From assembly GCA_028284145.1 (NCBI GenBank), contig JANQSH010000096.1, forward strand, positions 1-57,023: a stretch of 57,023 nucleotides of DNA, read 5' to 3'. The notes beneath the pieces are model-generated. The model had not been told where the DNA came from, ran no database searches, and worked only from the letters and a program-made list of their open reading frames with translations. Made by a program: the position numbers and the translations under genes. This DNA comes from Planctomycetaceae bacterium. Its GTDB lineage: Bacteria > Planctomycetota > Planctomycetia > Planctomycetales > Planctomycetaceae. Each line of letters starts with the position of its first letter. Positions within the stretch are counted from its first letter, which is position 1. Positions 36,283 through 44,806 of this stretch are shown in pieces.

Positions 36283-37086
36283 ATGCATTCGCTGGCTCAT
36301 TTGCAAGGAAATTCGATCACGTTCGATCGGGTGAATGATGCCCCCGCGTTGTGGCGACGAACCGACAACCACACGGCGTTGCAGTTGTCGAATTGGCGAC
36401 GCCGGCCCGATATCGAGATATATTCGGATGACATTGCAGCGACGATTTCCAGTCATGTTCGAACGCCCAACATGGCTCGATTGGAAGCGGCTTTGCTCGT
36501 TGCGGAAACGGCCCTCTCTCCCACACGGCTGGCGCAGTTTGCCATTCTGCCTGATGCGAAAGAGGCCAGACAGCTGGTCGAAGAATTAAACGCCTGCTAC
36601 GACGCAACCGGTTCTTCGTTTCGGGTGGAACGTGTGGCGACCGGATATCGCCTGTTGACGCGACCTGTTTTCGCTCAATGGTTGAACCGGTTACACCATC
36701 GTCAGGCACAATTGAAGCTCTCGCCCCCCGCGATGGAAACGCTTACCATCGTCGCCTATCGCCAACCTATCACCCGGGCTGATGTCGAAGCCATTCGCGG
36801 CGTGCAATGCACCGAGATGCTCAAACTGCTGATGGAACGAGGATTGGTCAAAATCGGTGGCGAGGACGATTCGCTTGGTCGCCCGTATCTTTATGTCACC
36901 ACGCGACAATTTCTGGAATTGTTCGGCCTGAAAAATCTGGCTGACCTGCCGATGGCCGAGGAGTTACGACGCCTGACTCAACAAAAACCAGCCAAAAGTA
37001 TGGGGAATCCGGAAGAATCCGAAACCGAGGACATCGAACCTGAGGAAGAGCGGCTCGAAACGGACACGGATGACGAAGCGGCATAA
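36283..37086 (+). CDS. scpB: Segregation and condensation protein B (ScpB-like)
   Basis: Kleisin-associated winged-helix protein of the SMC complex, 267 residues. Conserved portions are RLEAALLVAETALSPTRLAQ, LVEELNACYDATGSSFRVE, SPPAMETLTIVAYRQPITRA, DVEAIRGVQ, LLMERGLVKIGGEDDSLGRP and LYVTTRQFLELFGLKNLADL. About 60 extra residues precede the usual start and an acidic tail follows. scpA is not adjacent. Confidence 0.92.
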   Translation: MHSLAHLQGNSITFDRVNDAPALWRRTDNHTALQLSNWRRRPDIEIYSDDIAATISSHVRTPNMARLEAALLVAETALSPTRLAQFAILPDAKEARQLVEELNACYDATGSSFRVERVATGYRLLTRPVFAQWLNRLHHRQAQLKLSPPAMETLTIVAYRQPITRADVEAIRGVQCTEMLKLLMERGLVKIGGEDDSLGRPYLYVTTRQFLELFGLKNLADLPMAEELRRLTQQKPAKSMGNPEESETEDIEPEEERLETDTDDEAA

Positions 37087-37750
37087 GGTTGACCTTATGA
37101 ATCTGCAATATATCGGCTCCGAATCTGGTGCAGCGTTTCGGCTGGAAATTAGAGTTTGATGAAGTGACAAGCAGTGACAACGGAGCGGGTTATGTCAAAT
37201 TGTTGTGGCTTGAGTCGGTCAAAATGGGCTTTCATCCGTCTGGGAGAGAATTGCTGAACCACAGTTTCAATGACTTCTTTACTCGTCAGTCATCTCCCAA
37301 AACGGAAATCAATGCCGGCAGAGACGCTTCGTAACCTGTTTCTACCAGGTCGAATATGGCTTTCGTCATTGCGATTGCGTTGCGTCGTTCCATCAGGAAG
37401 GGTTTGCTTTTCTGACATCGGTTCGCTACGGTTAGCGATGGTCGGGGTTATCCCCATCGGAAGAATTTGAAATTGCCAGTCGCTGGGTATGGAAGCTGCT
37501 CCAGCACCTGCTCGGAATCGATGAAGTGAAGGTGGCTTCCTCGATTTCCCTGCCTTCAGCCGTCGTTCCTTTTTTCTCCATGTTGGAGGAAATCAGAAAC
37601 CATGTTGGGGGGACCAGAAAATTGTTGCGGCTGGATCGCCTTGGCCTGATCGCCTGTTGCCCGATTTCGGGCGATCGTACAGCAGCGAGTGTCGAACATA
37701 GAGCCGAACACGTTACAGGGTTACAGGAACGAATCCAGGAGAGAGTTCCC
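37087..37750. other. Long intergenic region with an R3 copy
   Basis: R3 copy 3 lies at about 37161-37198 (GACAACGGAGCGGGTTATGT plus CAA). The rest contains no convincing gene, repeat or hairpin and may be decayed coding sequence that can no longer be identified. AGGAGAG at about 37736-37743 is the ribosome binding site of the next gene. Confidence 0.45.
37161..37198 (+). repeat. R3 dispersed repeat, copy 3 (short)
   Basis: GAAGTGACA, then GTGACAACGGAGCGGGTTAT and GTCAA match the R3 copies at 1-60 and 3541-3602. Only the right-hand part of the repeat is recognisable here. Confidence 0.5.
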
Positions 37751-38557
37751 ATGCGAATTACGGACGGAAATGAGAATCCAGTCACGCCTCGTCATCGAGG
37801 TATTCCGAGCTTAGCCTGCTCTCTGACAATGCTGGCTTTTCTCGCACCACAATTTGCGACCGCACAGGACGCGAATGACTCCCACCCGTTGGAACCTGCA
37901 ATCAAACTCGCGCAGGAGAGCTACAAAGCCATCGACGATGTTGATGGTTTTGAAGCCACTTTCACCAAGCGGGAAACCGTTCGTGGTCGATTGCAGGGAC
38001 AGCAAACGATGTTCATGCGATTGCGTCACGAACCGTTGAGCGTTTATCTCTACTTTCAAAATCCGCACAAGGGACGTCAGGTGTTGTTCGTCGAGAATCA
38101 GAACGGTGGCAACATTCTCGCCAGGGAAACGGGCATCGCCAGCCTTGTGGGGACTGTGCGTTTGCAACCCAACAGCGAACAGGCGATGGCGGAAAGCCCT
38201 TACCCCATCACGCTGATTGGGATTAAATCGATGATCAAATCGGTCATTCAACAGTGGCAAAAGGGGTTGAAATCCGATGCCGTCAAGGTTGTGTATTACA
38301 ATCACGCAAAAGCCTTTGGCATGGAGTGCCGGGCGATTCAGGTGACCTATAACAAGCCGGTCGAAGGGCATCGCTTCCACATGACGCAGTTGTTCATCGA
38401 CAAGAAGACGAACTTTCCCGTCCGGGTTGTGCAATATGGATTTCCACGTCAGGCCGGTGCACAAGCTCCGCTGATTGAGGAATACACCTACACCAATATC
38501 CGCGCAAATAACGCGCTGACCGATACCGATTTCCATCCTCGCAAATACGGCCTGTAA
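37751..38557 (+). CDS. DUF1571 secreted protein (LolA-like fold)
   Basis: 268 residues from the ATG at 37751, preceded by AGGAGAG. Residues 20-40 form a signal peptide (MLAFLAPQFATAQ). The mature part has the DUF1571 features: SYKAIDDVDGFEATFTKRET, MFMRLRHEPLSVYLYFQNPH, KGRQVLFVENQN, FHMTQLFIDKKTNFPVRVVQ. Such proteins resemble lipoprotein carriers and are widespread in planctomycetes; the ligand is unknown. panC starts 20 bp downstream, so co-transcription is possible. Confidence 0.82.
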   Translation: MRITDGNENPVTPRHRGIPSLACSLTMLAFLAPQFATAQDANDSHPLEPAIKLAQESYKAIDDVDGFEATFTKRETVRGRLQGQQTMFMRLRHEPLSVYLYFQNPHKGRQVLFVENQNGGNILARETGIASLVGTVRLQPNSEQAMAESPYPITLIGIKSMIKSVIQQWQKGLKSDAVKVVYYNHAKAFGMECRAIQVTYNKPVEGHRFHMTQLFIDKKTNFPVRVVQYGFPRQAGAQAPLIEEYTYTNIRANNALTDTDFHPRKYGL

Positions 38558-38577
38558 TCTGCGAGATGGGAGATCAT

Positions 38578-39468
38578 ATGCCAGAGGAGGTGTCAGAATT
38601 ATCGTCACCGGTTGTTGTGACCACGATTGCGGAATTGCGAGAGCGAATTCGTGAGGCAAAGCAGGCTGGTCAAAAAATCGGTTGTGTTCCCACAATGGGC
38701 GCGCTGCATGTCGGTCACACCAGTCTGGTCGATCAGGCCCGGCAGGAATGCGAGTTCGTGGTCGCAACAATCTTCGTCAACCCGACGCAATTCGCACCGG
38801 GTGAGGACTATGAAAAATATCCCCGCCCATTGAAAGCGGACGTACAGAAATGCGCCGATCACGGCGTCGACCTGGTGTTTGCTCCTTCGACAGAGGAAAT
38901 GTATCCCAAACCGGGCATCACATTCGTGGAAGTCGAGGAGTTGGCGACTCGGTTGGAAGGGGTGCACCGTCCTTCTCACTTTCGTGGCGTGACAACGGTC
39001 GTTGCCAAGCTGTTCAACATCGTGCAGCCTGATTTCGCCTATTTCGGTTTGAAGGATTACCAGCAGCAGTTGATTCTGCGGAGAATGTGCGACGATTTGG
39101 ACTTTCCGGTGACAATTCAATCCTGTCCGACTGTCCGTGACGAAGATGGTCTCGCGCTGAGCAGTCGGAACCAATATCTGTCTTCAGAAGAACGCCAAAC
39201 GGCTTTGGCAATCTCGCGCGGCATCTTCGCCGCCACGGATCGTCTTCGGTCTGGCAAAGAGGATGTTGCTCAGGTTCAACAGGAACTCCACGCGTCGCTG
39301 GAAAGTGAAAAAGGACTCGCACTGGACTATGCAGTCATCGCCGACGCCCATACACTCGAATCCATCACGCAAGTGCAAGCCGAAATGGTCATTCTTGTCG
39401 CGGCCCGTGTCGGCTCTACCCGGTTGATAGACAATCTGCCGGTCTCCCTTTCCTCCCTCGAATCCTGA
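38578..39468 (+). CDS. panC: Pantothenate synthetase
   Basis: Joins pantoate and beta-alanine with ATP in coenzyme A synthesis. 296 residues. Nucleotidyltransferase motifs: GCVPTMGALHVGHTSLVDQA, FVNPTQFAPGEDYEKYPRP, RPSHFRGVTTVVAKLFN, FGLKDYQQQLILRRM and the KMSKS-equivalent LALSSRNQYLSSEER. The ATG at 38578 has GGAG 5 bp upstream; an in-frame ATG at 38566 is an alternative. lgt follows 3 bp downstream. Confidence 0.95.
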   Translation: MPEEVSELSSPVVVTTIAELRERIREAKQAGQKIGCVPTMGALHVGHTSLVDQARQECEFVVATIFVNPTQFAPGEDYEKYPRPLKADVQKCADHGVDLVFAPSTEEMYPKPGITFVEVEELATRLEGVHRPSHFRGVTTVVAKLFNIVQPDFAYFGLKDYQQQLILRRMCDDLDFPVTIQSCPTVRDEDGLALSSRNQYLSSEERQTALAISRGIFAATDRLRSGKEDVAQVQQELHASLESEKGLALDYAVIADAHTLESITQVQAEMVILVAARVGSTRLIDNLPVSLSSLES

Positions 39469-39471
39469 CTT

Positions 39472-40563
39472 ATGCGTCAAATTCTGTTTCGAATCCGTCT
39501 CGACTTTCTCTGGAGTGCCGACGCCATCAACGTACCGACCGAGGGACCGGTCGATGCCATCGGCACGGGATATCTGTTCCTCCTCTGGTTGGCCTTCGGG
39601 GGATTATGGCTGTATCGAAACAGACAACGTTTCGACATCAAACAGCCGGAAACGATTGTCCCGTTGTTCTTCTGGTCGATGATTTCGATCGTACTGTTGA
39701 CGGCCCCCTGGTGGAGGGGCGACAGCGTTCCTTACGGCATTCCCGTTTATGGATATGGGTTCATGTTGTTTCTCGGCTTCTTGCTGGGCGGCTGGACAGC
39801 AACTCGGCGGGCGGCACAGGTCGGCATTGAGAAAGAGGTCATCTGGGACTGCGCCATGTGGCTCTTTTTTGCCGGGATACTGGGAGCTCGATTGTTCTAT
39901 CTGATCCAGTATCACGAGCAGATCTTTGCCAATAAACAGGGAGCCGCAGCCTTCAAAGCCGCTTTCAATCTCACCAATGGTGGACTCGTGTTTTATGGTG
40001 GCGCAATTTTGGGAGCCATCGGGTATTTTGTCTTCTGCAAACGACGCAATCTCAGCCCATTGCAGATGGGGGATGTGATTATCCCCTCCGGGTTTCTCGG
40101 GCTGGCATTTGGGCGATTCGGCTGTTTCCTGAATAGCTGCTGCTACGGCGGACCGACGGATTTGCCCTGGGGCGTGCAATTTCCAATCGGGAGTGCGGCT
40201 TACGGAGCATTGGCTCAGCGTGGACACGAGTTCGTTGCAGGCGATCTGACGATTCCTCTGCATCCCACGCAGATCTATTCCTCACTGTCAGCTTTGATTC
40301 TGTTCTTCGTTTCGAGTTGGTATTTCCGCCACCGTCCCCGCGATGGTGCCGTTCTCGCGTTTGGCTGGTTGACCTATCCCATCATACGGTTTGTGATTGA
40401 GTGGATACGCAATGACGAGCCAGGGCGATTTAACACGACGTTGACAATTTCCCAATGGGTGAGCGTCGTTCTCTTCGTCAGCGGGTTAGCCTTTTTGTTC
40501 TGGTTGTGGCAACGGGAATCCGCATCGACCGGATCACCACAAAAGCCGGTCAATTCTTCTTAG
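39472..40563 (+). CDS. lgt: Prolipoprotein diacylglyceryl transferase
   Basis: Inner-membrane enzyme that adds diacylglycerol to the lipobox Cys of prolipoproteins. 363 residues with about seven helices. The family signature is LGLAFGRFGCFLNSCCYGGP; also IPVYGYGFMLFLGFLLGGW, NGGLVFYGGAILGAIGY, LHPTQIYSSLSALILF and RFVIEWIRNDE. Longer N-terminus than the enterobacterial enzyme. The TAG stop uses the first base of an R1 element. Confidence 0.94.
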   Translation: MRQILFRIRLDFLWSADAINVPTEGPVDAIGTGYLFLLWLAFGGLWLYRNRQRFDIKQPETIVPLFFWSMISIVLLTAPWWRGDSVPYGIPVYGYGFMLFLGFLLGGWTATRRAAQVGIEKEVIWDCAMWLFFAGILGARLFYLIQYHEQIFANKQGAAAFKAAFNLTNGGLVFYGGAILGAIGYFVFCKRRNLSPLQMGDVIIPSGFLGLAFGRFGCFLNSCCYGGPTDLPWGVQFPIGSAAYGALAQRGHEFVAGDLTIPLHPTQIYSSLSALILFFVSSWYFRHRPRDGAVLAFGWLTYPIIRFVIEWIRNDEPGRFNTTLTISQWVSVVLFVSGLAFLFWLWQRESASTGSPQKPVNSS

Positions 40564-40660
40564 AACAGTTTCCCTTCTGGTGTGATGTCTCTGGCTCGTG
40601 GGGAGCCTGTAGTGTAGCCCAATTGACACTCATCCCGGCACGAAAGAGCGTAATACGCTC
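40563..40660 (+). repeat. R1 MITE-like element, copy 11 with TA flanks
   Basis: 98 bp starting GAACAGTTTCCCTTCTGGTG and ending GTAATACGCTC, with TA at 40561-40562 and 40661-40662. One of the two copies with exact TA on both sides, and one of those that complete a TAG stop codon. Confidence 0.85.
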
Positions 40661-40779
40661 TAGTTTTCGGGTGCTACGGGTATCCTGACTGTGCTGTGAA
40701 AACATGTCTCTCGCTAAGATGCGAAGTTCGCAGAGAGAGGAAAAATGATGACCGGCTGAGCATGACCAGGACCTGCAAC

Positions 40780-41052
40780 CTACTTGGTGAGGATCAGTTT
40801 ACCGTTGCGCGTCTGCCTCAACCGATAGAGTTGATCACCATGTTGAATCAGCAGCTCCTGCTTTCCCTGAAACAGATCCTCTGAGTGAATCACATTTATG
40901 GAATCTGTCAGCGCTTTGGAGACGGTACGCGGAATCGCCTCGCCTGTCGATTTCGGTTCATCTTGCTGGGGCATTGCTGTCGTTCCGTTGCGTAGGTCGA
41001 CGGACACTGGCTGCGGAGGGAAAACCCCAACGTGGCTGGGAACTCTCGACAT
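40780..41052 (-). CDS. hemP: Hemin uptake protein HemP family
   Basis: 90 residues. The C-terminal 36 residues are diagnostic: SEDLFQGKQELLIQHGDQLY followed by RLRQTRNGKLILTK. HemP proteins are small, Fur-regulated and linked to haem or iron acquisition. The N-terminal half is low-complexity, and a shorter start at the internal Met (MPQQDEPKS) is possible. A CCGCAG/CTGCGG hairpin lies in the leader (about 41069-41088). It diverges from a DUF1559 gene with a Fur-like site between. Confidence 0.85.
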   Translation of the reverse strand: MSRVPSHVGVFPPQPVSVDLRNGTTAMPQQDEPKSTGEAIPRTVSKALTDSINVIHSEDLFQGKQELLIQHGDQLYRLRQTRNGKLILTK

Positions 41053-41136
41053 TACCTGTCTGAATGCCGCAGGAAAAATTCTGCGGAAATTTTATGGCAT
41101 CCTGGTTGAAATTTGAGATCTCACCCACTATCATAA

Positions 41137-41157
41137 TGAAACTGAGACTCAATGTCA
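41137..41157 (+). promoter_or_regulatory. Fur-box-like operator between hemP and the DUF1559 operon
   Basis: TGAAACTGAGACTCA (41137-41151) and TGAGACTCAATGTCA (41143-41157) are two overlapping 7-1-7 inverted heptamer arrays offset by 6 bp, each matching its own inverse at 5 of 7 positions. That is the classical geometry of Fur operators. Its place upstream of hemP supports the idea. A second palindrome, TGAGATCTCA, lies at about 41114-41123. Confidence 0.5.
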
Positions 41158-41289
41158 ATCATTTGACGTTGGTCTCTCATGGTGAAGCCCGCCTGTGCCT
41201 CCTCGCCAAATGCCAGCCACACCACAACTTAGGACGCGAAACGGTTTGTGTCCAAGATTTTTTGTTGGCTCATTTTGCAGGAGTACACC

Positions 41290-42162
41290 ATGCATTACAC
41301 CCGCCAGAGAATCCCCAAACGCGGATTCACCCTCATCGAACTTCTCGTTGTGATCGCCATTATCGCGATCCTGATCTCATTGCTGTTGCCCGCCGTTCAA
41401 CAGGCGCGTGAAGCAGCCCGCCGCACGCAATGCAAGAATAATCTCAAGCAAATTGGGATCGCGCTTCACAATTACCATGACGTATACAAATCGCTGCCAA
41501 TGGGCGCGAACTCGCAAATTTATGGACCACTCGTGGCCATTCTGCCTCACCTTGACCAGGCCAACCTGCAAAATCTCTATAATTTTGATGAGTATTACAC
41601 ACACGCTGACAACCTGAATGCAATTAACACCATGCTGTCGGTGTATCTTTGCCCCTCGATGGTCCTTCCACGCGAAGTCCCTGACGTTGTGTGTAACGAA
41701 CCTGGTGCCCCATCAAGCTATGGACTCTCAACGGGAACAACTTCTGGAACCCCAAATCCTGCAGACGGCATGTTCCCAGGGTATGACGGCTTCGCAAACC
41801 CGCAACCTCATCGGTTTCGAGATGTCAAAGATGGCCTGACAAACACGATCATGGCGGGAGAGTTCAACTACCAGTTGGAAGACTACAACTGGTCAAATTT
41901 CTCTTGTTCCGATAAAGCTGGCGAGACTCGTTGGGGTGGTCATCGATGGGGGCCAGGCTATCCTGGCGTCTCACTGGGAAACACCAGTGGAGACTTCAAT
42001 GTGAATTTGAGCGCTAACCGCTCAACGTGGCGCAGCGACCATGTGGGAGGAGCCCACTTTCTTCTGGGCGATGGGGCAGTTCGCTTCTTCAGTAACAATA
42101 CTGATGCAGCAACATTGGATGATCACGCTACGCGAGACGGTGGCGAAGTAAGCTCTCTATAA
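41290..42162 (+). CDS. DUF1559 family prepilin-like protein
   Basis: 290 residues, ATG at 41290 after GGAG. It begins with the type IV pilin-like signal [20 protein letters not shown] and continues [39 protein letters not shown], the DUF1559 hallmark. The C-terminal SBP_bac_10-like end has [21 protein letters not shown] prepilin peptidase would cleave after the Gly of RGF. Planctomycetes carry dozens of paralogs of unknown role. First gene of a possible operon with a lipoprotein and a Kelch protein. Confidence 0.93.
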   Translation: MHYTRQRIPKRGFTLIELLVVIAIIAILISLLLPAVQQAREAARRTQCKNNLKQIGIALHNYHDVYKSLPMGANSQIYGPLVAILPHLDQANLQNLYNFDEYYTHADNLNAINTMLSVYLCPSMVLPREVPDVVCNEPGAPSSYGLSTGTTSGTPNPADGMFPGYDGFANPQPHRFRDVKDGLTNTIMAGEFNYQLEDYNWSNFSCSDKAGETRWGGHRWGPGYPGVSLGNTSGDFNVNLSANRSTWRSDHVGGAHFLLGDGAVRFFSNNTDAATLDDHATRDGGEVSSL

Positions 42163-42225
42163 CACCAGAAATCCAGTGTAGTCGCAGGTAGAACACCACA
42201 GGTTTACTCGTGGATGATCAACCTT

Positions 42226-42267
42226 CCTGTCATTCGCTGCGACCACCGAGTTGTGGCGAATGACAGG
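42226..42267. terminator. Hairpin between the DUF1559 and lipoprotein genes
   Basis: CCTGTCATTCGC (42226-42237) pairs perfectly with GCGAATGACAGG (42256-42267), a 12-bp stem with an 18-nt loop. No T-run follows, so it may be a rho-dependent or processing hairpin that separates expression of the abundant pilin-like gene from those downstream. Confidence 0.5.
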
Positions 42268-42389
42268 ACAACTGCGATTGCAGCTATAAAAGCGGAGACC
42301 CGCGATCTTGTCCGTGGGTATCGACATGCAAAAATCTGGTTGCAGAAAAACCAGCTCTGTTCAAAAGGAAACGAAAAAAGAAGAGAACA

Positions 42390-42830
42390 ATGAATAAGCT
42401 CGCCTACTATACGTTAATGATATTATCAATCTCAATTACCACTCTGGGGTGTGGTGATGGCAGTGGAAACGGACCGGTGCGGGTCGGCGTTCGAGGAGAA
42501 GTGTCACTAAACGGACAGCCTCTGGACAATGCACGCATCCTTTTTGAATCCTCAGATGGCCAGAACAGCGTGAAAGCCGTCGGGAGCATTGTAAATGGCT
42601 CATACGAAATCCCATCACACTCAGGGCCACTCGTGGGGACTGCACGTGTAAAAATACAACCCGAAACTCTCGATCTGGAAGAGTTTGTGAAAGCTCAGGA
42701 AGATAGTCAATCACTCCCCGATGTCAACACAATCTCAATACCGGAAGAGTACAACACAGCTTCTACACTGGAAGTCAAAGTTCTTGAAGATGAATCACAA
42801 AACAGCTTCAACTTCAACATTAAATCCTGA
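42390..42830 (+). CDS. Lipoprotein with carboxypeptidase-regulatory-like fold
   Basis: 146 residues. A signal peptide with a lipobox at about residues 18-21 (TTLGC) indicates lipid anchoring. The mature part VRGEVSLNGQPLDNARILFE, then VNGSYEIPSHSGPLVGTARV, is typical of the small beta-sandwich lipoproteins that follow DUF1559 genes in planctomycetes. Ribosome binding site AAAGAAGAG just upstream. Confidence 0.82.
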   Translation: MNKLAYYTLMILSISITTLGCGDGSGNGPVRVGVRGEVSLNGQPLDNARILFESSDGQNSVKAVGSIVNGSYEIPSHSGPLVGTARVKIQPETLDLEEFVKAQEDSQSLPDVNTISIPEEYNTASTLEVKVLEDESQNSFNFNIKS

Positions 42831-42946
42831 AATGATGATGATTGATAACCAATCGCAGGATGTGCCACCTGTTTCTTTAGGCCAAAGAAGCAAGATCTGG
42901 TTATCGACTTACATGTCTTTCCAGTAATTAGAAAAAAGGGGAAACC

Positions 42947-44608
42947 ATGAACACTCTGCAAAGTGTAATGTTTACTGCCGTACTTGGATTGCTAAGTGCC
43001 CTGCCAGGCACGTCCCAGGCCCATTTCATCTGGTTGTCAATCGGTGACGATGGCAATCTGCATGTCCACTTCAGCGAATCGGCAGCTCCCGATGATCCCG
43101 ATCTGCTGAAATACGCCGAGAACGCCGAGGTCTGGAGCGTTACCGCCGATGGCAAGTTCTCTTCAGTCAAAGTCAAGCGGGGTGAAGAATCTCTGGTTGG
43201 CAAACTGAAGCGAACCCAGTCGGAAGCCGTGTTCGGAGCCCGGAAAGACTTCGGTGTCATGACCCGCGGCGATTCCACGTTTCTGTTGCGATATTACGCA
43301 AAGACCGGTCCCAGCATCGATGCGTCTGCGTGGCAGGCCAATACCAGGAAGAAGCTGGCTCTCGATCTGGTTCCGTCACGCGAGGCGGACAAGATTCAAG
43401 TGACTGCTTTCTGGCAGGGAAAACCGGCAAAGGATGTTGAAGTCACCGTGGCTCGTCCCGGTGCAGATGACATCAAAAAGCAGACCGACAAGCAGGGGCA
43501 AATCACCTTTGCATTCGGCAAGCCCGGAATGTACGAGTTGCGAGCCAGGATGGTCGAAGACAAATCCGGCAAACATCAGGAGAAAGCCTACGACGAAATC
43601 CGGCACTACTCGACGCTGGCATTGCGGCTCGGTCAATCGACTGAGGCAAACGACGAGTCCGTCGCTGTCGCAAAAACGATGAAACCGTTCGCGGCGATTC
43701 CCGAGGAAATCACCAGTTTTGGAGCCGCCATCAACAAAGGTGTCCTCTACACCTACGGCGGTCACACCGGTGCAGCTCATTCCTATTCGAAGCAGGAACA
43801 GGGCAACGTCTTAATGGCTCTCAAACTCGATGGCAAATCGAAATGGGAAGAACTGATCGAAGGCCCTCACCTGCAAGGTCTGACACTTCTGTCATGTGGT
43901 GATCAACTGTGCCGAATTGGTGGTTTCACCGCAAAGAACGATGAAGGCGAAGATCATGATCTCTGGTCGCAGAACAGTGTCGAAATGTACGATCCCCAAT
44001 CGAATGCCTGGCGGAAAATGCCTTCACTTCCAGAACCACGCTCATCTTTCGATGCAGCCGTGCTCGGCAATCACATCTACGTGATTGGCGGCTGGGCCAT
44101 GTCGGGTGAAGGGGACAAAGTCTGGCATAAGACCGCCTGGTCGCTTGATTTCACCTCCCAAAAAAACCAATGGGAAGCACTCCCCGCGCCACCGTTCCAG
44201 CGGCGTGCACTTGCTGTGGCCGTTCATGGCGGCAAAGTCTACGCCATCGGTGGCATGAAATCGGAAGGTGGCCCGACGACACGTGTTGATGTCTATGATC
44301 CCAAAACCGAAACCTGGTTGCAGATCGACAATCTGCATGGCAAGTCGATGACCGGGTTTGGATGCTCATCATTCGCAACCGGCGGAAAACTTTTCGTCAG
44401 CACATTTGATGGGTCGCTCCAACAACTGAGTTCCGACGGGAAATCGTGGAAGGTTGTCGCAAAAACTCCCACTGCGAGATTCTTCCATCGCATGCTGCCG
44501 CTGGATGAATCTCAATTGCTGATGGTGGGCGGCGCCAACATGGAAATCGGCAAGTTCGATGAGATCGAAGTCATCGAGACGAAGTCCCATGCCGAAACGG
44601 ATGAGTAA
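42947..44608 (+). CDS. Secreted DUF4198-like plus Kelch-repeat protein
   Basis: 553 residues. Signal peptide 1-25 (ALPGTSQA), then a beta domain starting AHFIWLSIGDDGNLHVHFSE with TAFWQGKPAKDVEVTVARPG at its end, as in DUF4198 proteins often linked to metal uptake. Residues about 245-545 hold five to six Kelch motifs (GVLYTYGGHTG, NHIYVIGGWAMSG, GKVYAIGGMKSEG with paired YDPQSNAWRKMP and YDPKTETWLQID), predicted to form a beta-propeller. Position next to hemP suggests iron-related function; that is inference. Confidence 0.82.
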   Translation: MNTLQSVMFTAVLGLLSALPGTSQAHFIWLSIGDDGNLHVHFSESAAPDDPDLLKYAENAEVWSVTADGKFSSVKVKRGEESLVGKLKRTQSEAVFGARKDFGVMTRGDSTFLLRYYAKTGPSIDASAWQANTRKKLALDLVPSREADKIQVTAFWQGKPAKDVEVTVARPGADDIKKQTDKQGQITFAFGKPGMYELRARMVEDKSGKHQEKAYDEIRHYSTLALRLGQSTEANDESVAVAKTMKPFAAIPEEITSFGAAINKGVLYTYGGHTGAAHSYSKQEQGNVLMALKLDGKSKWEELIEGPHLQGLTLLSCGDQLCRIGGFTAKNDEGEDHDLWSQNSVEMYDPQSNAWRKMPSLPEPRSSFDAAVLGNHIYVIGGWAMSGEGDKVWHKTAWSLDFTSQKNQWEALPAPPFQRRALAVAVHGGKVYAIGGMKSEGGPTTRVDVYDPKTETWLQIDNLHGKSMTGFGCSSFATGGKLFVSTFDGSLQQLSSDGKSWKVVAKTPTARFFHRMLPLDESQLLMVGGANMEIGKFDEIEVIETKSHAETDE

Positions 44609-44648
44609 TTGGTTCAATCCACTTTGCGAGCGAAATCCTGCTGAAACT

Positions 44649-44698
44649 GGTCGCGTCGATGTCGATTGAATGGGGTAACGCGACGCGACCGGTTTTTT
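44649..44698 (+). terminator. Rho-independent terminator 1 after the Kelch gene
   Basis: GGTCGCGTCG (44649-44658) pairs perfectly with CGACGCGACC (44681-44690) and is followed by GG and T6 (44693-44698). The loop of 22 nt is long, but stem strength and T-run make it convincing. Confidence 0.7.
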
Positions 44699-44713
44699 CC
44701 GATCAACTATCAA

Positions 44714-44764
44714 CCGACTGCTGGAGACACCCATTTTTCGGGAATTCCAGGAGTCGGTTTTTTT
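44714..44764 (+). terminator. Rho-independent terminator 2 after the Kelch gene
   Basis: CCGACTGCTGGA (44714-44725) pairs with TTCCAGGAGTCGG (44745-44757) with one mismatch, followed by T7 (44758-44764). A tandem stop that would protect the convergent BMC operon end from read-through. Confidence 0.72.
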
Positions 44765-44806
44765 CGTCATCAAGGCGATATATTGATGATCGGTAATCGG
44801 GTGGCA

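Noticed and set aside
37811..38770. 319-codon minus-strand reading frame
   Set aside because: Antisense to the DUF1571 and panC genes, both with clear family motifs.
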